From Theobroma cacao (Eukaryota > Streptophyta > Magnoliopsida > Malvales > Malvaceae): 64,000 nucleotides of DNA. Both the position numbers and the translations under genes were made by a program. Positions 48,121 through 61,400 of the stretch are shown here, one piece after another. The stretch is taken from contig NC_030851.1 of NCBI RefSeq assembly GCF_000208745.1, forward strand, positions 39,381,315-39,445,314, given 5' to 3'. Position 1 is the first letter of the stretch. Each line of letters begins with the position of its first letter. The notes beneath the pieces are model-generated. The model saw only the letters and a program-made list of their open reading frames with translations. It searched no databases and was not told the origin of the DNA.

Positions 48121-51100
48121 ATGGGAGAAGCGAATGAAAACAGAAGAAGAAGTAGTAGCAGCAGCAGCAGGGGAATGAGCAATCTTTCTTTGCGGATAGA
48201 AAAGTACCCAAGAGATCTGTTACAAAGATTCATGTCAAGTGAAGCACAAGCTTCAACAAGAAGTGAAGGAGAGGAAGAAGATGAAGAAGTGGAGCTGAAT
48301 CTTGGGTTGTCATTAGGAGGTAGATTTGGGGTTGATAAGAATGCAAAGAAGTTGACAAGGTCATCATCGATTGCTGGTTCAATACCAATATTAAGAGAAG
48401 GTGATGCCAATACTCCGCCGCCAGTCCCTTACCCAACTCTCATAAGAACATCTTCTTTGCCTACTGAGACTGAGGAAGAGTGGAGGAAGAGAAAAGAGTT
48501 GCAGACACTACGCAGAATGGCAGCTAAAAGGAGAAGAAGTGAGAAGCAAAGGAGCTCAAGAGAGAAAATGGAGGTGACTTTGTTAGAGGAAGAGAAGCAA
48601 ACTGGAAGGGCCAATAATATTGGGGTGGGCGTAGGACCACCTTTTGGGTTGCAGAGTTGGGCCGCAGCTGCAAGGCAGGTGATTTTAGCAGGAGGGAGTG
48701 AAGTGGTGGGGGTGAAAGGGATAGGTGGTGGTGGTGGTGGTGCAGCTGGGTTTTCACAAGGTTTTATGCAGCCTTGTTCTCAAGGGTCTGTGGAATCACA
48801 AGGCGGAAGTTCTTCTAGTATGTCAGAAATGGAAAATAAAGCCCTTCAAGGTATTTCTGCAACATTATTTATAGGGGATTGTATGTGCATTTGGTTTCAA
48901 TTATGAGATTCTTCTTGTTTGAAAGTTTTCTATATAAGTAACTTTGGTGTAGATAGTGGTATTGTCAATTGGGTTATAATTTTTTGTTAGATATTGCAGT
49001 TCCATATTGGAATCAGGGATTAACTTCAGCTGGGAGACTGGCATTACCTCCTACATTTTGCAGTCACATTATTATTTTATTATTTTCTCCTCGTTTTTCA
49101 ATTAGATTTTGAAGTTGAGGATTTGATAACATTTTGTTGCTGGGAAGGATACTATATTTTTAGTCTTGAAGGATTCACTCATCTTAGCTACTCTAAGTAG
49201 CTGGGCTAGGTTGCTTTGGATTTCCTTGAAAGTTGGAGAAAATTATTGAATTGGAGTTTAATGAACTGTAGTTGGTAAAATCTACCAGTCTTGGAAGGGT
49301 TGTCCTTGTAACTGAACACATTGATAGTGGTGTGCTTGTAGATGGTAATTTGAACAGTTGACATTTTGAAATTACTCTCCAAAGTAGAAATGCATTGCTG
49401 CATTTCTAAGCTTTGACTAAAATGAATCATGCTATAATTTTTATGAATGAGTACTACTAATATATAAATACAGATCCCGGTGCAGACTAAGGATTTAAGT
49501 CTGCTCTCCTTCCTCTATAAGAAAAAAAAAAACATTGCCAGATTTTCACTATATACAATAAATTTGTTTGATGTTCATAAATATCTTCTAAACTTGGTGA
49601 ATAAGCTACCCAAAGTTATTTTGGTACTTGGATTTAGAAATTGCTCCGACTTTATTGCTCTGAATTAACAGCACATGAAATGGAAACCTTCAATTTAAGC
49701 ACAAAAAGAGTTGATTTGTTGACCTTAGTGTCTTTTTTACCAGAAAGGGTGGTCCCTAGTTGGAAACAGGTTTTTGCATTTGATTTTTCACAGAATAAGT
49801 TATATGTTTTGTTAATTAAAGGTGCAACAATTCAAAGATGAATGCTTTATGGTTTTTGGCTTAGTTCCATGGGCACTTAAAGGCGTAAAATCAGTCATAG
49901 ATTCTCTTAGGAATTCTTTGAGTTAGTCCTTATCTGCAGTCATAGGAAAGTATCTATGTCTGAAATTCCTGCACAGATAATAAAGTTTTAAGCTGGGTAT
50001 CAGTTATAGTAAACTTCTTCAATTCACCTACATTTCAATGTCCTTGGTTTACATGCATGTTATGATAAACAGATATGCAACCCAGCATGGGATGGACCCA
50101 GAAAGCAGGCTTTGGTTTTGACATTCCTTCATAGATCTTCAGAAGTAGGCTCACCCCCAGTTTCCTTAGTTTATTTGGGTGTGGACGGGCAGAAGTGGCA
50201 ATCGTGGAAAGGCCAGTTGAATTTTGATAGGTTTAGTTGGGTCCTTTATTTATCATCTAGTCAGGGTTGGTTGGGCTTCCTCACTTGTGACTGACTTTCA
50301 TGAATTTTCTGCGAGGCAGTTAACATCTTCAGATCAAGGTAAGCATTTCTCTCTTAGGCCAATCAGTCTCTGCTCCCAACTTACATATCCATTTCCATGA
50401 AAGATTTGGCCAAAAGCGCTCTCCTATCCATAAGTGTGAACCTGGGCAGAGGACGTAATCTGTTAGCTCTGTTTTAGTTTTTGAATTATGCACTAAGATT
50501 GGATGTGTAATAAGACCAATGGATTCTAGTGTTGGACATATGGTTTCTAGTTAAGGAAACAAAATCCTCATTCAAGTTCATCTAGCCTATCTATTGGATG
50601 TTGGTTTCCAGTTGTTTCTATAGTTTACCTTAGTATGAGAATTCGTTCTTCCTGGCCACTTCAGCATTATAGCTTGGAACCCCCAAACCCAAAATTCGTA
50701 GTTCAAGTTTTCTGTAAGGTCTTACCGTGTGCCATCTCTTTTGCCAACTTTTGTGACCATTTAGAAAACCATGAATCACCCAGTTAAAATATCATACTGT
50801 ATGTATGTTTTCTCGTCTGCTTTTTGTGCTATAGTACTGTAGGAATGGTTGTGGGTGCTGTACAGAGATAGGTAGATGCAGTTGTTTTCCTGTTAGAGAG
50901 TTTTGAGCACAAATTAGTGGTTGCTAGTTAACACTCCGAGTATCATCATTAATAGATTGGTGCAGTAGATGGGGCTAAGGTTTGTTTGATGTTGTGGGAG
51001 AATAATTGCCATGTAAAATCAGTAGAGGTATAGGTGGATCGATTATTATGTGTTTTAAACAGCAGTTATGTTCCAACTGAATATGTAATTACGTATCCAT

Positions 51101-52299
51101 GCCACTACATATGATGGTCCTAGTTTGTAGATGCAGAAAGGTGTGTTTTTATGTGAATTAATTCAAAATTGTCAAACATTGGAAAATTTCAGGGTTACTT
51201 TTGCTTTAGATAATACCGGGGTTGATTAAGAAAAGACAAATCAGACTTTCTTTTTCTGTCATATTTAAAGATAGACCAGAATCCTACTGTTTTGTCAGGT
51301 ATTAGAGGCAATTTGACATAGGAGTCTCGCACTATAACCGGATGCATATTTGCAGTCACTGAACTTAAAAATCATGGATAGTTTCTTGATAGAACTTGTA
51401 ATTTGCAATGTGGAAACATGATTAAGAATAACTGGATATTTAAATAAGAGTCTACTTACAGATGAAATCATCCTTGATTGAAGTTGCTTTCACCTCCTTG
51501 GATTTGCTGGGTGAATTCCTTAAGAGTGATTGCATGGTTTTACATGCCCTGAATGACACTTGCGCTAGTCAGCAAATATTTTGCAGCTCACTTGGAGGAG
51601 AACCATATTGGTTTCTCCTGCTATTTCCAGGTAGTTTCACTTTCTACTTTTTTACTTTACAGGTTTAGCCTGTTTGATTGTTCTTTGGTAACATGTGGAA
51701 TAATTTTTAAATTTAACCTCACAAGTGCTGAACTGGTTTAAATGCTCCTATGTTAATAGGTTGCTACCTAACCTCTGGCATGTTTGACATTGGTGTTGTG
51801 AATTTATGATCAAGCTTGATTATGCCTTTGGTTGATCCTCCCCCCTACAGGGAGCAGCTGGTTTCATCCTCTTATGATCTCATGCATTGCAGGAGCAAGC
51901 AGTTGTGGTGAAGCAAGAAGCTCTGGTAGCACCCAATCCTTACAAGATCAAGGGAATCAAGAGGCTACCGGTTCTTCAGGGACAAAGACAAGTGAAACAT
52001 GCAGAACTTCCAGACTGGAGGTTGAAACTCTGTGTAAGGCAGCTGAAAATAGGGGGAAAGAAAGAGGGGATGCAATGGAAGATATGCCTTGTGTTTTCAC
52101 AAAGGGAGAAGGTCCTAATGGGAAAAGAGTAGAAGGCATTCTGTACAAGTATGGGAAGGGAGAGGAAGTGAGGATAATGTGTGTATGCCATGGCAATTTT
52201 CTCTCTCCAGCAGAGTTTGTCAAGCATGCAGGTGGTGGTGATGTAGATCACCCTCTTAGGCATATAGTTGTAAACCCTTCCTCTGCTTCCCTTTTGTAA
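48121..52299 (+). CDS. AFP: Ninja-family AFP (ABI five-binding protein)
   Basis: Nuclear adaptor repressor of ABA/JA-type signalling. Two exons, 48121-48850 and 51893-52299, joined in phase 1 across a 3,042-nt intron, give 378 residues. Family blocks in order: [10 protein letters not shown] (about 29-38); the EAR repression motif [10 protein letters not shown] (about 59-67), which recruits [19 protein letters not shown]; a basic nuclear-localisation-like [37 protein letters not shown] across the junction; and the C-terminal ninja domain with [36 protein letters not shown] and [10 protein letters not shown], which binds ABI5-type bZIPs. A Ser run and a Gly run are coded by trinucleotide repeats. 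An in-frame ATG five codons earlier (48106) is possible, but MGEAN is the family-typical start. Which AFP paralogue it is cannot be settled by eye. Confidence 0.92.
48851..51892 (+). other. Large intron of the AFP gene
   Basis: GTATTTCTGC donor, GCATTGCAG acceptor, about 3 kb. The sequence is balanced in composition and holds only short open frames on both strands. I see no nested gene, tRNA or transposon in it. Confidence 0.7.
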
Positions 52300-53277
52300 T
52301 TTGCAGTTTGATGGCACCCCTCAAAAAATGGGGATGTGAAAATGGGGATAAATTGAAAGGTAAAAATTTTAGAAAACAGTTTTTTATTATTTTTTTTCCA
52401 TTGCAAAGTTTGCAATATCTAATTTACTTTTGTTGAAGTCTCCTAGGAGAGATTTTCGGATGCCTCTCTTTGGATCATGTGGTTTCTTTTTCTCATGCCT
52501 GCTGTATGTCTCAGAACCTTTGTGTGTTTGGGCAAGAATCATTGATATGGTCTTTTTTTCTCTTTTCTCTTCTTGCAATCACTTTCTGATCCTCATAGCA
52601 CTGCCCTTGTAATCTTTACATGAAAGCTGCAATGCTTTTCAATTTTTTTTTTTTTTTTGCTTAGACTGACAGTACCATGACTAAATGCCTTTATATGTAT
52701 TCTCTTCGTCGTATATACATGGAAAATCCATGGAAGAAGGATTTGAACATTAAATCTCCGTACTCCTAAGAAAGGATATCGATATATGTACATTACAACT
52801 TGAACAAAACCATATGTTGTTTTGGTTGAGCATCCTTGCAACTCTTGGCTAATGCCTAGCACATTAGAATATTAACTCAACAACAACAAAAAAGAAAGAA
52901 ATAATTCAATCTTATGACCCTGCAGTTGAATCTGTTACTCCTAGCACTATATAACGTGACTGATGCAATCTTGTATAACGAGTGTAAGAATCATGACATT
53001 TACATTATGAAACTTCGAAGTCAGATTGATTGAGAAGAAAAAAACAATACATTTTCCATAACATGATGCTATAATAAAATAATGATTGGTCAAAAGATCC
53101 GGAAAGGAGCAAGAATTAGTCAGACAAGGACAGCTATGGAAATTTGTAGCTTAGCAACAAAGCAGTCAACGTTCATAAGCTACAAAAACGCTACAGATTA
53201 ACCCAAAGACTCTAAAGAGGTAGGCAGGCACAGAATAGAAGTCAACAGAGGAGCAGTCTAAGGGAGAAGAAGGCACA
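52300..53277. other. AFP 3' UTR and GDPD promoter/leader; no gene
   Basis: Contains the AFP 3' UTR (to about 52620) and the presumed GDPD promoter and 5' leader. No supported open frame. Confidence 0.55.
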
Positions 53278-56200
53278 ATGACTTGGTTTGGTATTCAGCA
53301 TTACTTTTTTTTTTTTTCTACTTTTCTTCGTTTTAATGCTATCTCTGCATGTCATGTGACTTTGCGGTTGTCATTGGATTAAAAACTGCAGTTTCCAAGT
53401 TGGGTTATTTCTTTTTTCCTTTTCAATGGAATGTACAATAGCAGATTGGATTGTTCTTATAGTTTGTTAGGAATATGCTGGCTTGTTCACCTGCTTTCCC
53501 TAATTTTTTTTCTTTTGGGGTGTGGGGGAGGTGTCAGTTTTCTGAGAGGTTGATTTGCAACTCTGCAGACAATTCAAGGTATCTCTGAAGTTTCCCCCCA
53601 AGTGAGTTAAAGGTGGGGGGGTGGGTTGACTGGCAATTTATGGTCAGTCAACTCTTATATGCTAAACTAATTCACGTAACCTGTTGTATGAACATAGATT
53701 GGTCAGTCAAGATTTCATTTATTCATGCCATGTGGCACTATAATACAGTGTTTATTTAATAAAAAACAAATCTAATTTATGTAACCTGTTGTATGAACAT
53801 ATACTGCTATCAATACACATGCTTATCAAAGATGCTAATTTTGATATAATTGAGTTTGCCTTTCGCTCGTCCTTTTTTCAAGTCTGCATGAAAGCATCTA
53901 AATCTGAGACTCTTTTTCCTGTATCATATGCCTCTTTTGCTGTAGAATTTGGTATCTTTGTGATTTTTAATAAACCTGGTTTGTCTGACCTGTAATATTT
54001 CCGTGGTTTAACAGTGGGGGTAAGTTTTCAGTGCTGATCCAGAGCGATTTAGGAACTTACAGTCATATACGACCATTGAATATACCTATACTTACGCACA
54101 GGAGTCGAGAAAACTTGTGTTTACATATAACATTCCTTATCATATTCCAGAATTAGCTAAGATAAGTTGAATCTATATATAATCCTGTCATGCATGAAGA
54201 CAAACTAATTTGCTGGAGAAATATGATGTTTATTCTTGGCAGGCTTTGTCCCTTTGATAGTTCTTATAGTGATTGGGGAGTGTGCTGGAAGACAACTACA
54301 TCCACTTCCAAGTAAAGTAGCTGGGAGACATGTAAAGCCCCTACAATCAATTTGCCTGTATAATATTGCTCATCGAGGCTCAAATGGGGAGTTTCCTGAA
54401 GAAACTGTTGCAGCATACAAGGTATCTTTTTGTGCAACTTCAGATTTCAATCTACATGATGATTTATTTCATATTTACTTTCAGTTTGGAAAAATGTAAT
54501 TCAGCATGTTGTAAATAGCTGTATAATTGTTGGATCATTGACTCAGTGAGTCTAATCCTTTCATTGTCTGATCTGGAAAACATTACAGCATAAAATGTAA
54601 GGGATTAAACCCTGTTTAGAACCCAAATATTTTTGTTAATGGCAAAGCAAAAAGTTGGCTGCAATCAATGGACGACCATCGAGTTCGAGTTATCTGGAAA
54701 CCATCACTGATTTGCATTTAACCCTGATATATATTCACATTGTATCTTGACCTCTATTATTTTACATGTTTATCTCTTTATTGCTTCTGGTGAAAGATCT
54801 TGTTTCAAACTCTTGACTGTTTATTATGGCCACTGGCTGTTTCTTCCAGAGAGCTATTGAAGAGGGTGCAGATTTCATTGAAACAGATATCCTTGCCTCC
54901 AAAGATGGCATCCTAATATGCTTTCATGATGTAACACTTGATAATACTACTGATGTTGCAAATCATAAGCAATTTGCTAATCGAAAAAGATCATATGAGG
55001 TCCAAGGAATAAACATCACTGGATGGTTTGTTGGTACCAAAGCAATTCCTTTCCTTTTATGTTCTGCCTTTCGCTATCCACTTTTCTTCTTAAATTTTAT
55101 GCTGCTATCGCCACTAGATGTTCTTTCCATTTATTCTGTAATAAGATCACAGTGTCTCCCTGTCAGCATCTGTCTTTGCAAGGCTGTCTTGTGCATGCTT
55201 ATTTTTGGAATACCAAGAAGCATAAAGTTACTCATTCAACCATTTTACGGACAATGACTGATTATGTGCAGTTGATTTCACACTAGAAGAACTGAAGCTA
55301 TTACGTGTGAAGCAACGCTATGGTTTCCGGGATCAACAATATAATGGTCTGTTTTGTTCTATTCTGTTGGTTTTACCCAGCATGAATGTAGCAAACTTAT
55401 ATATCAGATAGTTAGGAATAATTTTTGGTTTGCTAAAAATGGTTACGCAGGGAAATTCCCATTGATTACGTTTGAAGAGTTCATCTCACTTGCATTGGAT
55501 GCAAAAAGAATTGTTGGAATCTATCCAGAGATAAAGAATCCGGTTTTCATCAATCAGCATGTAAGTGGTTTCCCTTGTGGTGAGACTTCTGTGGAAGTTC
55601 ATAAATTACACCTGCTAATTCAATAACTAGTGCTTCTTAATTCAATTAAGGCCAGAATGATATGGTTTTTTGATCAGGGACTAAGTAACTTGATTATTAA
55701 AAGCATATGTTGTTATTATTTATAACTTCTGTAAATTCTCATCTTTAAGCTGTTATACCAGGTGAAATGGTCAGAGGGAAAAAAGTTTGAGGACAAATTT
55801 GTGCAGACACTGAAGAAATATGGATATAAAGGGTCTTATATGTCAAAAGAATGGCTGAGGCAACCGGTGTTTATCCAGTCATTTGCTCCTACTTCTCTCA
55901 CATATATTTCTAACCTCACAGACTTGCCAAAAGTTTTGTTGATAGGTGATCTAACAACAAGAACTGAGGACACTAACCAGGTTTACGCATTATTATCATT
56001 TTAAACGTCTCATTGACTACCATCTCTCTCTCTCAACTACTACTATTTAGTATAAAATGATACAAAGAGATATGTAAAGCTCACCTGCATAAATAATAAC
56101 CATGGAAAGTTATGAATATGTTAGCCTGTGTGCTACTGAGACAAATTTGCATGGACAGAGATGCATAGTAACAACAGTGTGGTTATTTAATCTGTGCCTG

Positions 56201-57323
56201 TTCAATTCATTAAACGTAATTGTCCATGCAACTGCAGGGAGATTAATTACTCAAAAGGATAATCCTTGACCACAACCCTGTTTTCATTTAGATTAAGCAA
56301 GAACAGTAGTAGATTATCTGTACAAAGTCGATGTGGACGATTAACTAATCACAAGGGCCATTATCTAGTTATGGCCTCATGGAGAAAGTGATCTGCACAT
56401 TTGACTAAACCTCATTCATAACCTGCTTGGTCAGGAGGAAAGAAAAAGGAACCCTCTTTTAATTGTATTTGGTATGTATCTGTCCTAGATATCACAGTTG
56501 AGCAGTGTGCCAAAGGGTATTAGTTTAAATGACATTCCTTTCATTCAGTTATGAAAACAATCTTAGATATTTGTTTTCTAACTTTGTAGCTCTGTCTAGA
56601 TTCAAACAATTAATGGTTTAAGGCGAAATTCTTTCCTTTGCGAAGAAAGAATAACACAGCAAGTTCAAGAAGAAATTCCTATGGATTTTCATACTTAAAT
56701 TAAGTTGTTAATAATCATTCCAGGCAGATGTAACCACTGTTTTTGGTGTCTATTCCAGGCAAGAAATCTCTTTTGGTTACTGCATTCCTGACAGAGCGAA
56801 TAAATGCTTTCTGCAGTCATTCTTGGAGATTACTTCAGATAGTTATTTCAATTTCATCAAGAACTATGTGGTTGGAATTGGACCTTGGAAGGAGACAATT
56901 GTACCCTCAATCAATAATTACTTAAGTGAAGCTACTGATCTTGTTGCCAGAGCTCATGCTCATGGCCTCCAGGTGCATATTTTTCTCCATATTGGCTTGG
57001 AAATCCAAAGGAGAGTTTTATTAATCCATTCTCTGATTCTTTACTGCCTCCTGGTTTTTCCCTTTCAGGTCCATCCATATACCTTCCGAAATGAAAACTC
57101 GTTCTTGCACTTCAACTTTAGCCAAGATCCATATGAGGAGTACCATTACTGGATAAACAAAATAAAAGTAGATGGACTCTTCACAGACTTTGCAGGTAGC
57201 CTCCATAATTTCCAAGAATGGACCTCTCACCAAAGAGAAGGTAGAGAAGGTGGCGCATCGAAGCTACTTCATAAGATTGCAAAAATGATTTCCTCATACA
57301 AAGCCAATGAAAAACTTCATTGA
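53278..57323 (+). CDS. Glycerophosphodiester phosphodiesterase, GDPD5/6-like, secreted
   Basis: Hydrolyses glycerophosphodiesters to glycerol-3-phosphate and an alcohol, important in phosphate and lipid turnover. Eight exons: 53278-53290, 54243-54421, 54850-55033, 55272-55346, 55451-55560, 55762-55980, 56817-56972 and 57069-57323, giving 396 residues. The first coding exon is only 13 nt (MTWF plus one base) and splices in phase to a hydrophobic segment, together forming a signal peptide (MTWFGFVPLIVLIVIGECAG). It is supported by a donor TTTG|GTATTC and the correct phase, since the next exon has no ATG and an upstream stop. Catalytic motifs: AHRGSNGEFPEET (His48), IETDILASKDG and CFHD. It ends near FTDFAGSLHNFQEWT, as in plant GDPD5. 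It is followed tail-to-tail by the receptor kinase gene. Confidence 0.88.
53676..53801. repeat. 21-bp direct repeat, 105 bp apart, in GDPD intron 1
   Basis: GTAACCTGTTGTATGAACAT followed by A occurs at 53676-53696 and again at 53781-53801, with similar preceding bases (CTAATT...). It may flank a small insertion or be a local duplication. A short hairpin, GTTGACTG...CAGTCAAC, sits just upstream near 53625-53652. Confidence 0.6.
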
Positions 57324-58415
57324 CTGCCACACTTCCATATGTACAAGCTACCAAGTAGTTTCTTGCTGTATCCAATATAGACAACAGATTTGTGGAGGGA
57401 AAAACGATTTCAGATCTCCATTTTCATTATCTTTGGAACCATTGTCATTGGTTTTCTTAGGAAATACTGAACGATATTCTGGGATCGATGCTTCTTTAGT
57501 AATATCTATATGTCTAAACAAGCAGAGATGATCAGGGGCTAGCAGGCAGGGGCCATTTGAATTGCACTAAATGAAGCAATTGCCATTTAATTATGACCAA
57601 GAAGATCAAGAAGTTTAATGGCAGGCCAAACACTATTATGGCAATGTTAGCTCTTAGACTAGTTATTAACCATTAAAAGTTTCCTTTCAAAATGTATATA
57701 ATAAATTCCAGTATGTGCTTTTGACTGCTTGTAATGAACGGCATACCTTCCTCTAGGCAAGAGGAATTGGTCATCCTAGACACCATTTGGTGATTTCATC
57801 AAAAGCATGTCTAGTATACAAACACCTAAGATCCTACCAACCATGCAATCTGCTACAGTTAGTTCTACCATAGAAATGTGAACAGAAAGTATCATCATTT
57901 CCAATGTAGTAAATCCTCCAATGATTGTTGACAGGAGTTTCTGGCCAAATTTTTACCTAAAAAGAAAAAATCTTGAGACCATCAAAATGAAGCAAAAGAT
58001 TAGGATCCATGAAGGTAAAAATCCAATATTTATTAAGATCAAGCATTAGTTTCCTTGGTTATAGCAAATCATGGACAAAGCTCAAAATTGCAAAATAGGG
58101 AAAACATTAAATTACAATATCAGACCTGCCTTGGTCTACATTACAAATGCAAAGTGAACTGGAATACATGTATAAAGCAGCCTCCAAAACATTTTCTGCC
58201 CAAAATTCACATCTGCTATTTTCTGCAGATTCAACAAGGGTTGTCCTCAGCCAGGGGAACAGGAACCATATTAAAAGCAAAACAAGAACCCCTGAACTTA
58301 ACCCAAGTGATGTTCCAATTCCCATTTTAGGTGCGAATGTACAAATTACAAGTTTGTTATGATTTCTACACTTGAGCTGTTCCTTAAAGATCACAGCATG
58401 CACCCAGAAACCTCA
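57324..58415. other. Convergent 3' UTRs of GDPD and receptor kinase
   Basis: The two genes end facing each other. The spacer has no supported gene; short open frames are chance. Confidence 0.6.
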
Positions 58416-61400
58416 TTATCTCATTGAAGAAGGTTGAATTTGCTTCAACCTTTGGACAACTTGCCTCATAGTTGGCCTGGTTGAGAGGCTATCCACTGTA
58501 CATGTGATGGCTAAGTGCAGCAATTCTACCAGTTCATCATGAGGAGCTGTATCCCATAACCTTGTAGTGAACACATCCTTTGCCTGACCCTGTCGAAGTA
58601 GCATGCAGGCCCAAGAGACAATATTAAAACCATCTGCTTGCGAGGAGAATGAAGGATCCAAAGCTTTCTTATCTGATATCAACTCAAGCAGCACAACACC
58701 ATAGCTGTAAACATCAGCCTTCTCAGATACACGGCAGGTCATTGCATACTCTGGTGCAACATATCCAAATGTGCCAGCTACACCGGTTGTTGCATGGGTT
58801 TCAGAGGTACCCAAAAGCCTTGATAATCCAAAGTCAGACAGATAAGCATTACAATCATTGTCCAACAATATGTTACTTGGCTTGACATCACGGTGCAGAA
58901 CCTTTGGAGCACATTGGTCATGTAGATATGCAAGTGCATGGGCTATATTCAGAGCAATCTTGTGAATAATCTTCCAATCTACAGCTCTTGTGGACCTTTC
59001 CTTAATAAAATTTTCTAAATTACCACCAGACAAATAATTATATATGAGAAACATCTCTGTTTCACTGGCATGGTATCCTATTAAAGTTACGAGATTAGAG
59101 TGCCTCATCCTTTCAAGGATCTTTATCTCTGCATGGAACTGCTGAACACCTTGGAACCTTCCAACAGCAAGCCTCTTCACTGCCACCAGGGTTCCTGGAG
59201 CTATTTCAGCCTTGTAAGTGGCACCAAAACCTCCATTTCCAATGCATTTGCCAGCACTAAAATTCCCTGTTGCCTGGACAATACTTTCATATGTCAATGG
59301 AACCCCAATATCAACAAAAGCTGTAATTTCCCTTGATTCAGAAACCTGAACCCTGGATGTTGGAACCCATTTCCTGGTGTAAAAGAATAGGACAAGTAGA
59401 ACTAGAAGAACTGAAACAATGGCTGAGGCTGATGCTATCGATGCAATCTCAATGGAATCTAAACTTTTATCGACTGCGTTGTGTGAAGGAGAAACATCAT
59501 TTTGTGAATCTTCAGTGTTGGTTGTCAAATCAGCAGGTCTCACAGATAGTGAGAATACATGGTGTGAAAGGAGGAATAGCTTTCGATAAACGCTGGTAGA
59601 ATTCACTCCACTACCATTGTTTCTCAGATTGACAAGTCCTTTTGGAATCTTACCAGATAGAGAATTTGATGAAAGTTCTAACACCTCAAGGGAACGAAAG
59701 CGCCCAAAGCTAGAAGGAACGGCACCAGTCAGGTTGTTTCTTACCAAGGAGAGATGTTTGAGATGCTTCAACTGATGGAGCCCTTCAGGAATTGGACCTC
59801 TAAGTTTGTTTCCACTTAGGTCAAGGAAAACAAGAGATTCCAATTCCCTGAGACTTTGGGGAATTACCCCTCCAATCTCATTCTCAGATACATCCAAAAA
59901 TCTAAGGGATCTGCAGATTGCACCAATTCCTGATGGAATATCACCAGACAGTCTGTTCTTGCTAACGTTAGCAATCATCCCATGTAGCTTATTACAGTTT
60001 CCAAATAAACTTCCAGGAAATGATCCAGTGAGCTTGTTTCCACCAGCAAGAAATGCATAATCAGTCTGCTTACCCAATCTTGTTGGTGCAATTGGTAGCC
60101 ATGGGAGTGAACCAGAGAAGTTGTTTCCACTGAAATTGTGAATCAACACAGCTTTTGAACCAGAAAATGGCAAAAGCATTGCAAGGCGTGTTTTATATGT
60201 GAAGAATGACAGATACGCGGATGCTGGATCATGGGTTTGGGGAAGTTCAGAACTCAAGGAGAAAAAACCGGGGCATACACTGTAATTAAACCTGGGGATT
60301 GATCCTGACATGACGTTTCCACTAATATCAAAAAGTGTCATACACGGAACGGGAAGTTTCTCATCAAGCTTGCCAGTTAGCCTGTTTGAGCTCAAATCTA
60401 GATGCTGTAGTTTCTTGCATCCATTGAACGCTCCAAAAATTTCTCCACTGAAGTGGTTCTGAGCTAAGTCCACCATTTCCAAGTTCTCACAACCACTCCA
60501 GTTGCTTGGTAACTTCCCCTCAAGATTCGCCCTGGGCACCCAAAGTATTTTAAGCTTTGGAAGGGTTGTAATTTCCATTGGAATGGAGCCTTGAAAACGA
60601 TTATACTCATAAGTAGTAGCAAGCGGCAATCCAAATGACAGCTCTTTACTTGAACTCTGCCTAGTCAGCACTGGATCAAAGAGATTAGAAAGGACAAGAG
60701 CCGACAAATGAACACAATTTCCAAGCCCATGGGGGATCAAACTGCTAAGGTTGTTTCTAGAAACATCAAGAATCTCAAGCTTATACAGCTGGCCGAGCTC
60801 ATTAGGAATAACACCATCAAACATGTTTGAAAACAACAAAAGAGTCCGTAACTGCCGACAATGCCCCAAACTACCAGGAATCCTCCCATCTAGGAAATTC
60901 CCAGACAGATCAAGATGTTCAAGATTCCGACAATTACTTCCAAAATTATCAAGAATAGGCCCATTTAGCCGATTATTAGACAAATAAAGCCCCTTCAACT
61001 TATAGAAACTGCCAAAATAATCAGGCACAGAACCCTCCAGCTTATTCCCAGCTAAACTCAAAACCTCCAAATTCACACATTTTGACAAAGACCTTGAAAT
61101 CTCCCCTTCAAGTTCATTAAACCCAAGATTCAAAACCCGCAGATTTCTCAACCCCACAAATTCATTAGGCAACTTCCCAGTAAATAAATTCCCTTCAAGA
61201 TCAAGTTCTTCTAATTTCACTAAACCCCATAGCTCTAAAGGAATTTCACCACCCATATCATTAAAAGCAAGAGATAAAACTCTAAGCTCAGTAAGTTTCC
61301 CAATTAAAGGTGACAAGTTTCCCACAAGTTTCCCATTTGAACATGCTCTTCTTCTCAATCCAAAACCATAAAATGGAAACTGAGGCAGCTTTGAAGAACA

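Noticed and set aside
53625..53652. Short hairpin GTTGACTG...CAGTCAAC as a miRNA precursor
   Set aside because: The stem is only 8 bp; far too short for a plant miRNA foldback.
54236..54499. GDPD starting within the exon near 54236
   Set aside because: No ATG in frame there and a stop just upstream; a 13-nt exon at 53278 gives a proper start and signal peptide.
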